Assembly (NCBI GenBank): GCA_050944455.1
Contig: JBMNRC010000008.1
Coordinates: forward strand, 34,951-98,950
Length of the DNA stretch: 64,000 nucleotides
Direction of reading: 5' to 3'
Source: Anthropogastromicrobium sp050944455
Lineage (GTDB): Bacteria > Bacillota > Clostridia > Lachnospirales > Lachnospiraceae
Shown here: piece by piece, positions 16,293 through 23,552 of the stretch
How the letters are laid out: each line of letters begins with the position of its first letter
Position numbering within the stretch: the stretch's first letter is position 1
Made by a program: the position numbers and the translations under genes
The notes under the pieces: model-generated
Database searches by the model: none
Told to the model about the DNA's origin: nothing
The model's input: the letters and a program-made list of their open reading frames with translations, nothing else

Positions 16293-17170
16293 TGGCTGAT
16301 CAAAAGAAAATCGGATCGATGTCCCGCAACAAGAAAATCGGAAACGCGATAGCCTATGTGGTCCTGATTCTCATCAGCCTCATCTGGCTGTTCCCGTTCT
16401 TCGGCCTGGTCATGCAGAGCTTCCGCTCGTACGATACCGAGTACGGCGGGATGGTGAACTATATCATCCCCAAGCATTTCTCGCTGGACAACTATAAATT
16501 CCTGTTCTCCGACCAGACAAACTACCTCAGATGGTATGGCAACACCATCATCATCGCCGCCGTCACGGCCGTTCTGCAGACGCTGATCGTTCTCTGCGTT
16601 TCGTACGTGCTGTCCCGCATGCGCTTCAAGGGAAGAACATTCCTCATGCGCTTCTGGCTGATCCTCGGAATGTTCCCCGGCTTCCTCACCATGATCTGCC
16701 TGTATTTCCTGTTAAAGCAGTTCGGGCTCACGCAGTCCGGCGCCGTGCCCGGCCTGATTCTGACCTATGTCGCCAGTTCCGGCATGGGCTACTACGTCTG
16801 CAAGGGATACTTCGACACCATTCCGAAGTCGCTGGACGAAGCCGCGAGAATCGACGGAGCCAACAATTTCCAGATCATGAATATCATCATCATGCCACTG
16901 TCCAAGCCGATCATCATCTACACGATGCTGACCGCCTTCATGGCGCCCTGGTGCGATTACGTCTTCGCTTCCTACGTGGCCTTCGGCTCGGACAAGAACT
17001 ACAACGTAGCGGTCGCGATGACCCGCTGGGTGAAGACCAACGATTACCAGGGCTACTTTACCTGGTTCTGCGCGGGCGGCGTCCTGGTAGCCATCCCGGT
17101 GACCATCCTGTTCATGGCCCTTCAGAAGTACTACGTGGAAGGCGTCACGGGCGGTGCCGTCAAGGGATGA
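16292..17170 (+). CDS. Sugar ABC transporter permease, MalG type
   Basis: Second permease, 292 residues, with six expected membrane segments beginning at about residue 20. The EAA loop LDEAARIDGANNFQIMNIIIMP is at about 180-201. The N-terminal 15 residues are basic and cytoplasmic. It starts on the last base of the MalF-type stop codon. With its partner it would form the pore, energised by an ATPase encoded elsewhere. A strong terminator follows 40 bases after the stop, so the downstream amylase gene probably has separate or read-through expression. Confidence 0.93.
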   Translation: MADQKKIGSMSRNKKIGNAIAYVVLILISLIWLFPFFGLVMQSFRSYDTEYGGMVNYIIPKHFSLDNYKFLFSDQTNYLRWYGNTIIIAAVTAVLQTLIVLCVSYVLSRMRFKGRTFLMRFWLILGMFPGFLTMICLYFLLKQFGLTQSGAVPGLILTYVASSGMGYYVCKGYFDTIPKSLDEAARIDGANNFQIMNIIIMPLSKPIIIYTMLTAFMAPWCDYVFASYVAFGSDKNYNVAVAMTRWVKTNDYQGYFTWFCAGGVLVAIPVTILFMALQKYYVEGVTGGAVKG

Positions 17171-17210
17171 TTTCCTGCCCATGCAGCTGATCTGATCGAA
17201 CCTGATTCAA

Positions 17211-17247
17211 CAGGCGGCGGAACATGAAAAAATCCGCCGCCTGTTTT
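17211..17247 (+). terminator. Intrinsic terminator of the importer operon
   Basis: Perfect 11-bp stem (17211-17221 with 17233-17243), 11-base loop, followed by TTTTCTGT. Confidence 0.85.
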
Positions 17248-17336
17248 CTGTAAACGCAGAATTTCAAAACACAGCGGAAAGGAGAGGGCTGCGGTTCCGC
17301 GGCTTCACCGCGGGACAGGACGCCTGAAAATTTGCG

Positions 17337-19016
17337 ATGAAAAAGACGACCATTCTGTGCGCGGCGCTGCTGGTTTCCCTGGCCGCGCCGGGCAGCAGCG
17401 CGGACGCGGGACCTCTGGAGCGGAGGGGCAGTACCGGAGAAACCGAGACCGAAGAAACTTCGACGGAACCGGGACAGATGCACGAACTGGCTGACGCCCT
17501 GACGCCGGTTCCCTCAGACGACGGATACCGCACCTGCTATGAGGTTTTTGTGCGGTCATTCTACGACAGCGACGGGGACGGCATCGGCGACCTGAACGGC
17601 GTCCGTGAAAAGCTCAGCTACATCAGCGATGAAATGGGATTTGACGAAATCTGGCTGATGCCGATCTGCCCGTCGCCGTCATACCACAAGTACGATGTGA
17701 CTGACTACGAAGCCGTCGATTCCTCCTACGGAACGCCCGACGATTACCAGGCGCTGGTGGACGCCTGCCATGAAAAGAACATCACCGTCATCACCGATCT
17801 TGTCCTCAACCATACCAGCAGTGAGCACCCGTGGTTTACTGAGGCGGCGGATTACCTGAGGTCGCTGCCCGAGGGGGAGGAGCCGGATCTCTCCGAGTGC
17901 CCTGAGGTGGATTATTATCATTTTTCCGACACGGCGCAGGACGGATACGCCAGCCTGTCCGGAACCGGATGGTATTATGAGTCCAGGTTCGCGGAAACCA
18001 TGCCGGACCTAAACCTGGATTCCGAGGCTGTGCGCGATGAAATCCGCGATATCGTGAAATTCTGGCTGGATTTCGGCACCGACGGATTCCGCCTGGACGC
18101 CGTGACTTCCTATTATACCGAATCTTCGGAGGACACGACGGCTTTCCTTACCTGGCTGAACAGCACCGTAAAGGAAATCAGCCCGGACGCGTACCTCGTG
18201 GGAGAAGCCTGGACGGACCAGGCGTCCTATGCCGCGTATTACGCGAGCGGCGTCGATTCCTTTTTTGATTTTGCTTTCTCCGGGAGCGAAGGAGCCGTCG
18301 CCAGACTGGCCAGGGGGAAAATGAGCGCGCTGAAATTCGGAAACAGCCTCATGCAGGAAGAAGAGCTGTACGCGTCAGTGAATCCGGATTACATCAACGC
18401 TCCTTTCTTCACCAACCATGACATGGCGCGCGCCGCGGGATATTTCACCGGAAGCGGAGCCAGCGCTCAGACCAAACTGGCGGGAGCGCTGAACCTTCTC
18501 ATGCAGGGGAACGCCTTCGTGTATTACGGTGAGGAGATCGGCATGCGGGGATCCGGGAAGGACGAGAATAAGCGTGCCCCGATGTACTGGGCGGCCGACG
18601 GCTCCGCGGAGGGCATGTGCGACGCGCCTCCCGGGATGGACAGCTTCAGCATGACCTACCCGTCGGAGGAGGAACAGTCGCAGCAGCCCTGGTCGATCCT
18701 GAACTATTACCGCACAGCCATCCGCATCCGCAGCGCTTTTCCGGCGCTGAAAAAAGGAACCACGGCTGTCGTGGAGGAGCTCTCGGATTCTGACGTCTGC
18801 GTTTTCATCCGCACGAAGGAAGGCGAGGAGATCCCCCGGGTACTGGTATGCCTCAACGCCTCTGAGGAGACGCGGACGGTTGATCTCTCCTCGGACGGGA
18901 CAGCGGCCGGGTTTGCGGACCTGGCAGCTGTTCTCACCGTCAATTCAGATCCAGTAACCTTATCAGACGGCATCCTGGAGCTTCCGGCACAATCCATCGC
19001 TTTTCTGATTCCCTGA
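17337..19016 (+). CDS. Secreted alpha-amylase family glycosidase (GH13)
   Basis: Enzyme of 559 residues. Residues 1-24 are a signal peptide (basic start, hydrophobic core, ADA), followed by a Thr/Glu/Gly-rich linker to about 55. The GH13 barrel has DGDGIGDLNGV near 80, DLVLNHTS near 154-161, nucleophile Asp254 in GFRLDA, acid/base Glu290 in LVGEAW, and Asp362 in TNHD. DGDGIGDLNG is typical of oligo-glucosidase-like subfamilies. It would cut starch or maltodextrin outside the cell and feed the importer just upstream. The start ATG 17337 has only a weak ribosome site (AGGA about 16 bases upstream); no better start gives an intact signal peptide. Confidence 0.92.
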   Translation: MKKTTILCAALLVSLAAPGSSADAGPLERRGSTGETETEETSTEPGQMHELADALTPVPSDDGYRTCYEVFVRSFYDSDGDGIGDLNGVREKLSYISDEMGFDEIWLMPICPSPSYHKYDVTDYEAVDSSYGTPDDYQALVDACHEKNITVITDLVLNHTSSEHPWFTEAADYLRSLPEGEEPDLSECPEVDYYHFSDTAQDGYASLSGTGWYYESRFAETMPDLNLDSEAVRDEIRDIVKFWLDFGTDGFRLDAVTSYYTESSEDTTAFLTWLNSTVKEISPDAYLVGEAWTDQASYAAYYASGVDSFFDFAFSGSEGAVARLARGKMSALKFGNSLMQEEELYASVNPDYINAPFFTNHDMARAAGYFTGSGASAQTKLAGALNLLMQGNAFVYYGEEIGMRGSGKDENKRAPMYWAADGSAEGMCDAPPGMDSFSMTYPSEEEQSQQPWSILNYYRTAIRIRSAFPALKKGTTAVVEELSDSDVCVFIRTKEGEEIPRVLVCLNASEETRTVDLSSDGTAAGFADLAAVLTVNSDPVTLSDGILELPAQSIAFLIP

Positions 19017-19053
19017 CCTCACGGTCCGGACTGATCCGCGCGCCTGCCCGGCA

Positions 19054-19077
19054 GCAGTCTGCCCCGGGGCAGACTGC
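19054..19077. repeat. 24-bp perfect palindrome
   Basis: GCAGTCTGCCCC followed directly by its reverse complement. There is no T tract, so it is a weak terminator candidate at best; it may be a protein site. It is 38 bases after the amylase stop. Confidence 0.6.
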
Positions 19078-19109
19078 AGAGGAGCAGACACCCACGGGCT
19101 GATCCCGGG

Positions 19110-19195
19110 ACTTCCGGCCCCGCAGGGGGCTTCCCAGCCAGACGCAGCTTGATCAGTTCCAGGGCGGGAAACTTCCGGCCCCGCAGGGGGCTTCC
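19110..19195. repeat. 25-bp exact direct repeat
   Basis: The same 25 bases, starting ACTTCCGGCCCCGCAGGGGG, occur at 19110-19134 and 19171-19195, 61 bases apart. Each copy includes a CCCC-GCA-GGGG hairpin. They lie in the leader of the HAD phosphatase gene. Confidence 0.85.
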
Positions 19196-19277
19196 GGCGG
19201 CAGGGATACTGTCCGGAAACAGAAACCAGATCACAATTGAATTCCCGGCCGGTGCGCCGGGACTACAGGAGACTGCA

Positions 19278-20057
19278 ATGTACCGGAATTATCTCTTTGA
19301 TCTCTACGGAACTCTGATTGACATTCACACGGACGAAACTCCCGCAGGTCTCTGGAGACAGATGGCCGGAATTTACGCGAGGCGCGGTGCAGATTACAGT
19401 CCGAAGGAGCTCCACGCGGCCTATCTGCGAATCTGCGCGGAGGAGATTGAAAAGAAGCGGGAGGAGACCGGATCCCGGTGGCCGGAACCCGATATCGGCG
19501 TTGTTTTCCGGAGACTGTACCTGGAAGCCCCGAAGCATCATGCGGCAGGGCTTGAAATCGGTGACGCTGTGATCCAGATGACAGCGGACGCGTTCCGCAC
19601 ACTCTCCATGAAACGGCTGAAGCTTTATCCGCATACCGCGGCAGTCCTGAAAAAGCTGCGGGAACAGGGTAAGCATCTGTATCTGCTTTCCAACGCCCAG
19701 AATCTCTTCACCATACCGGAGCTGGAGCAGCTCGGCATTCTCCCGCTTTTTGAAGCCGTCTATATCTCCTCGGACAGGGGCGTCAAAAAACCGGATCCCG
19801 CTTTCATGGAAATGCTGCTTCAGGAGCAGAACCTGGACCCAGCTGAATGCCTGATGATCGGGAATGACCTGGATACTGACATGGAATCCGCGGCCCGCTG
19901 CGGCGTGAGGGGAGTTTTTCTCAACACGTACAATGTTCCGCTGGAGGAAGTGAAAAAGTGGAAGGAAGATCTCACGGCCGAAGGCATCACCCTGGATATT
20001 CAGCTTGCCATGACGGGGGACATCAGGGTTCTGCTGAGGCGGAGCCAGGACGCGTGA
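19278..20057 (+). CDS. HAD-family hydrolase (phosphoglycolate phosphatase-like)
   Basis: Soluble phosphatase of 259 residues with the four HAD motifs: I FDLYGTLID (Asp8, Tyr10 in place of the usual Asp), II LLSNAQ, III KKPDPAF, IV IGNDLDTDMESA. The Tyr at DxYGT is also seen in dehalogenase- and nucleotidase-like HAD enzymes. A helical cap lies between motifs I and II. ATG 19278 with AGGAG at 19267-19271 is the start. The substrate is not predictable; the gene has no clear operon partners. Confidence 0.85.
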   Translation: MYRNYLFDLYGTLIDIHTDETPAGLWRQMAGIYARRGADYSPKELHAAYLRICAEEIEKKREETGSRWPEPDIGVVFRRLYLEAPKHHAAGLEIGDAVIQMTADAFRTLSMKRLKLYPHTAAVLKKLREQGKHLYLLSNAQNLFTIPELEQLGILPLFEAVYISSDRGVKKPDPAFMEMLLQEQNLDPAECLMIGNDLDTDMESAARCGVRGVFLNTYNVPLEEVKKWKEDLTAEGITLDIQLAMTGDIRVLLRRSQDA

Positions 20058-20176
20058 CGACGGCCGGATTATCCGCCAGGACCGTTTCCGCCCCTGCAGG
20101 ACATGCCGAAATCAGAATGGATTCGAAATTTCATAAATTATTCACACAATTGACAGCATTTTGATTTGTCCTGCTC

Positions 20177-20205
20177 TTAACACAGAATTGTATTTCTGCT
20201 ATAAT
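20177..20205 (+). promoter_or_regulatory. Promoter of the alarmone synthetase gene
   Basis: TTAACA (20177-20182), a 17-base spacer and TATAAT (20200-20205). It gives a leader of about 115 bases that can fold (20208-20219 with 20268-20278, one bulge). Confidence 0.8.
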
Positions 20206-20325
20206 CAGAACAGGATTCGTACCGTGGTTTTTGTTGAAAAGTTACGAGAAAGTGGAAAATGAGCGGGCGAATCTGTTCCGATGGGTTGCCATCGGCAAAA
20301 TATTGGTGAAACGGGAATATCGGGA

Positions 20326-20985
20326 ATGGAAAGTATCTATGGCAGCCGTCTTCCGCAGCTGGAAGAAGTGATGAATTTTGTTCTGAGCCGGATCAGCACA
20401 ATCCGGCAGAATTTCAGGGACAGCGGCCAGATGGATCCCATCGACCATGTTCTCTCCCGGATCAAGACGGAGGCCAGCATGAGAGAGAAGTGCCGGCGCA
20501 AGGGAATCCCGGAAGACGAACATTCCGCCCTGGAGATCTGCCAGGATGCCATCGGTGTGCGGATTGTCTGCCCTTTTCTGAATGATGTCTACACGGTATC
20601 CGACGCCCTGAAGAACGAGCCGGATTTTACCCTTGAAGATGAAAAAGATTACATCAGGCACGTGAAATCGAACGGCTACCGCAGCCTTCACCTGATATTC
20701 CGGGTCCATGGGCTGTTCGTGGAAATCCAGGTGCGCACCATTTCGATGGATACGTGGGCCGCGCTGGAGCATCTGATGAAGTACAAACAGGACATCTCCG
20801 GCAATGAAAAACTGATTGTGGCCGAGCTCAAGCGCTGCGCGGACGAACTGGCTTCCACGGACGTCTCGATGCAGGCGATCAAAGATATGATTACGGACGG
20901 TTCCGGAATCTGCCTGCAGAATGAACCGACAAAACAGATCAGAAAGGATAACGCCATTCTCCTGGCCTCCGGGGACGACAGCTGA
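20326..20985 (+). CDS. Small alarmone synthetase (RelA/SpoT synthetase domain only)
   Basis: Cytoplasmic enzyme of 219 residues that would make (p)ppGpp from ATP and GDP/GTP during stress. Synthetase motifs are present: DAIGVRIVC near 79-87, SNGYRSLHLIF near 115-125, and VEIQVRT near 132-138. There is no hydrolase HD domain and no TGS or ACT domain, so it is a RelQ/RelP-type protein. I chose ATG 20326 because MESIYGSRLPQLEEV matches the family N-terminus; ATG 20281 would add 15 residues. The ribosome site is not strong for either. A response regulator gene follows 43 bases later, so they may be co-transcribed. Confidence 0.9.
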   Translation: MESIYGSRLPQLEEVMNFVLSRISTIRQNFRDSGQMDPIDHVLSRIKTEASMREKCRRKGIPEDEHSALEICQDAIGVRIVCPFLNDVYTVSDALKNEPDFTLEDEKDYIRHVKSNGYRSLHLIFRVHGLFVEIQVRTISMDTWAALEHLMKYKQDISGNEKLIVAELKRCADELASTDVSMQAIKDMITDGSGICLQNEPTKQIRKDNAILLASGDDS

Positions 20986-21028
20986 CCGCTGCTGCCCGTG
21001 CTGAGAAAAGCGGCAATGGAATTGAAAA

Positions 21029-21706
21029 ATGAATCTGCTTATCGCGGAAGACACAAAAGATATGAACAAGGCGCTGACCGCCGTGCTCACCCATGAAGGG
21101 TATGAAGTAGACTCGGTTTTCGACGGCATCGACGCCGAAAACCACCTGCAGCAGAATGTCTACGATGTTGTCATTCTGGACATCATGATGCCGGGCAAAA
21201 ACGGCCTGGAAGTTCTGAAGGACCTCAGAAAAACCGGGGACAGCACTCCGGTTCTTCTGCTCACAGCAAAAGCGGAAGTCGATGACCGCGTGACCGGTCT
21301 CGACGCGGGGGCGGACGACTACCTGCCGAAGCCTTTTTCCCTGAAAGAACTGCTTGCCAGAGTGCGCTCGCTGGGAAGGCGGAGCGCCCAGAACGCCGCG
21401 GAAGACCTCCGGTTCGGGGATTTCTCGATGAGGTCGGACGGGCTGGAGATCGTCAGCGAGAATTCGGTCCGGCTCTCCGCGAAGGAATTTGAGCTGCTGC
21501 AGGTGCTGGTTCAGAACAGCACCAGGCCGCTCAGCACACAGTGGCTGCTCGATCACGTGTGGCACGGGGAGGATGAGGGACCGGATACGGTTACTCTCTA
21601 CATTTCCTATCTGCGCGGAAAGCTCAGATCCATCGCCTCCAGCGTCACCATTGACGAGACAGCGGAAGGCTACATTCTGAAGGACAGCCGAAAGGCTGTA
21701 TCCTGA
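21029..21706 (+). CDS. OmpR-family response regulator
   Basis: DNA-binding regulator of 225 residues. The receiver domain has the acidic pair E7-D8, the phospho-acceptor Asp51 (VVILDIMMPG) and Lys101 (YLPKPF). The C-terminal winged helix (about 130-222) ends with the typical DTVTLYISYLRGKLR recognition region. The ribosome site is weak. It is followed by the cognate sensor kinase gene after 128 bases containing an inverted repeat. Target genes are not known. Confidence 0.95.
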   Translation: MNLLIAEDTKDMNKALTAVLTHEGYEVDSVFDGIDAENHLQQNVYDVVILDIMMPGKNGLEVLKDLRKTGDSTPVLLLTAKAEVDDRVTGLDAGADDYLPKPFSLKELLARVRSLGRRSAQNAAEDLRFGDFSMRSDGLEIVSENSVRLSAKEFELLQVLVQNSTRPLSTQWLLDHVWHGEDEGPDTVTLYISYLRGKLRSIASSVTIDETAEGYILKDSRKAVS

Positions 21707-21736
21707 GGAAATCGGAAGGTAAACTCGCATTCACTA

Positions 21737-21786
21737 ATAACAATGTTATACTTATCGGGGTATGGCATTGTTATTATTTTTTTCCA
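21737..21786 (+). terminator. Inverted repeat with T tract between regulator and kinase genes
   Basis: Perfect 10-bp arms (21737-21746 and 21767-21776) enclose a 20-base loop with an inner ATAC/GTAT pairing; a T-rich run follows (ATTTTTTTTCC). It can act as an attenuator lowering kinase expression, or as a binding site for the regulator. Confidence 0.6.
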
Positions 21787-21834
21787 GATGAGCGATCATC
21801 CGTTCTTCCGGACAGAAGAGGAGGGAAGGCACTG

Positions 21835-23283
21835 ATGAACATGGATGGAATCCGTAAACTGAAGCACAAAATCATCAGCATCATGACCGTGTCGTTCATC
21901 ATCGTCATGGTCATCACCGGCCTCTGCGTCAACCTTGTCATGCAGAACGCGAACAGCAGCAGGATGGACCAGATCCTGGAATTCATCGTGGAGCACGGCG
22001 GTGAGCTCAGCGACGAGGATATGCAGGAAGCCGCCGATGACCGGAGCCTGCCCGGAAACCTGTACCTGACGCGCTATTTCACCGTCTACCTGGATGCCGA
22101 CGGCAATGTGGAGGACGTCTACCTTGACGCGATTCAGGGGATTACTTACAGCGAGGCAAGCGAGTACGCGGAGCGGGTGATGAACCCCGACCTGATCACG
22201 AGGGTCATTTCCGACCAGATCGACAATTATTATTACAAAATCGCGGCGCAGGACGACGGCACCACGATAATCGTCTTCGCCGACGGGTCGACCCAGTCCT
22301 CGCTGCGCTCCGAAGTATTCATGTATACGATCCTTATCTGCCTTTTCGGAGCTCTGGTGACTTTTGTCATCATCAGCATGCTGTCCAACCGGATCATCCG
22401 GCCTGAAGTGGAGAACGCCCGGCGGCAGAAAGAATTCATCACTAACGCGAGCCATGAGCTCAAGACACCGCTCGCGGTGATCCGCGCGAACACCGAAATC
22501 CTTGAAATGATGAACGGGGAAAACGACTGGACTCAGTCCACCATGCGGCAGGTGGAACATCTCAACAGCCTGATCCAGAACCTCGTGATGATCACGAAGA
22601 GCTCAGAACAGTCGGAGCGCGGTATTTTCTCGGATATCGATCTCTCGAAAGCCGTGCGGGAGACAGCGGAACCCTTCAAAGCGCTCGCTATTCAGGATAA
22701 AAAGCAGTACGAGATCAAAATCGAGGACGGCCTCAAAATCAGGGCCGACGACAGCCAGATGAGACAGCTTGCGTCGCTCCTGACGGACAACGCGTTCAAG
22801 TACTGTGATGAGAACGGCCGGATTGAAGTCGGGCTGACCCAGTGGCGCAAGGGGAAAATGGTGCGGCTGTGGGTGTCCAACTCCTACGCGGAGGGAAAAA
22901 ACGTCGATTACAACCGGTTTTTCGAGAGATTCTACCGCGAGGACAAATCCCACACCAACCAGAAGGGGTTCGGCATCGGGCTTTCCCTGGCCGAGAGCAT
23001 CTGCCAGAGCTACGGAGGAACGATCTCCGCTTCCTGGAAAGACGGGATTATCACGTTCCAGTGCCTGCTGCCGGTCACTCCGGCAGACCGGATCATGACG
23101 ATATCAGACCGGATTGAAGCTCTGGCGAAGGAGCTGGAGAAAGCGGGCCCGAAAGAGGTCGCGAAGCACCTGAAAAGAAATCAGAAGAAAAAAAAGGACG
23201 GCTGGGGCGGAAAAGGCACAAAAGAAGAAAAAGAGAACGGGGTTTCCGGAGCTGACGGCAGCGCCAGCTCCGGCGCAGGCTAA
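21835..23283 (+). CDS. Membrane sensor histidine kinase
   Basis: Kinase of 482 residues partnered with the OmpR-type regulator. Membrane segments lie near 13-38 and 160-185, enclosing an extracytoplasmic sensor of about 120 residues. The phospho-acceptor is His207 (NASHELKTPLAVIRANTEIL). The ATPase domain has an N box (LTDNAFKYCDENG) and G box (KGFGIGLSLAESI). After the catalytic core a very basic stretch (KRNQKKKKDGWGGK) and a Gly/Ser/Ala tail form a disordered C-terminus of about 45 residues, not usual in this family. ATG 21835 has GGAGGG upstream. Confidence 0.95.
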   Translation: MNMDGIRKLKHKIISIMTVSFIIVMVITGLCVNLVMQNANSSRMDQILEFIVEHGGELSDEDMQEAADDRSLPGNLYLTRYFTVYLDADGNVEDVYLDAIQGITYSEASEYAERVMNPDLITRVISDQIDNYYYKIAAQDDGTTIIVFADGSTQSSLRSEVFMYTILICLFGALVTFVIISMLSNRIIRPEVENARRQKEFITNASHELKTPLAVIRANTEILEMMNGENDWTQSTMRQVEHLNSLIQNLVMITKSSEQSERGIFSDIDLSKAVRETAEPFKALAIQDKKQYEIKIEDGLKIRADDSQMRQLASLLTDNAFKYCDENGRIEVGLTQWRKGKMVRLWVSNSYAEGKNVDYNRFFERFYREDKSHTNQKGFGIGLSLAESICQSYGGTISASWKDGIITFQCLLPVTPADRIMTISDRIEALAKELEKAGPKEVAKHLKRNQKKKKDGWGGKGTKEEKENGVSGADGSASSGAG

Positions 23284-23441
23284 ACCGAGCAGGATACCGG
23301 CCGCACCAGCACCTGCAAAGCTTCAGAAATGAATGGCAGTGCCGGGAACAGCGAAGCTGTGAACACGGACGGCTATGGCGGCTGCTGATGTCAGCAGGCG
23401 GCAGAAGAGCGCAGAACGGCACGGTCACGGAATACCGCTGC

Positions 23442-23470
23442 TTGCTTTTCGGGCATCCATGGTGTAAAGT
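23442..23470 (+). promoter_or_regulatory. Probable promoter of the aconitase-IDH operon
   Basis: TTGCTT (23442-23447), a 17-base spacer and TAAAGT (23465-23470). It would start a leader of roughly 75 bases containing the hairpin at 23497-23529. Confidence 0.5.
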
Positions 23471-23496
23471 ATTCGCAGGCCAACAGCTGACTGACA

Positions 23497-23533
23497 AAAA
23501 GGTGTCAGGAGAATCTCCTGGCGCCTTTTGTTT
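23497..23533 (+). terminator. Terminator hairpin in the aconitase leader (probable attenuator)
   Basis: A 15-bp stem (23497-23511 with 23515-23529, two G-T pairs) with a 3-base loop is followed by GTTT. It ends only 24 bases before the aconitase start, leaving no room for a promoter downstream of it. A competing short hairpin, CTGAC (23491-23495) with GTCAG (23504-23508), would break the terminator stem. Confidence 0.7.
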
Positions 23534-23552
23534 ACCATCGGGAGGTGAAAAG

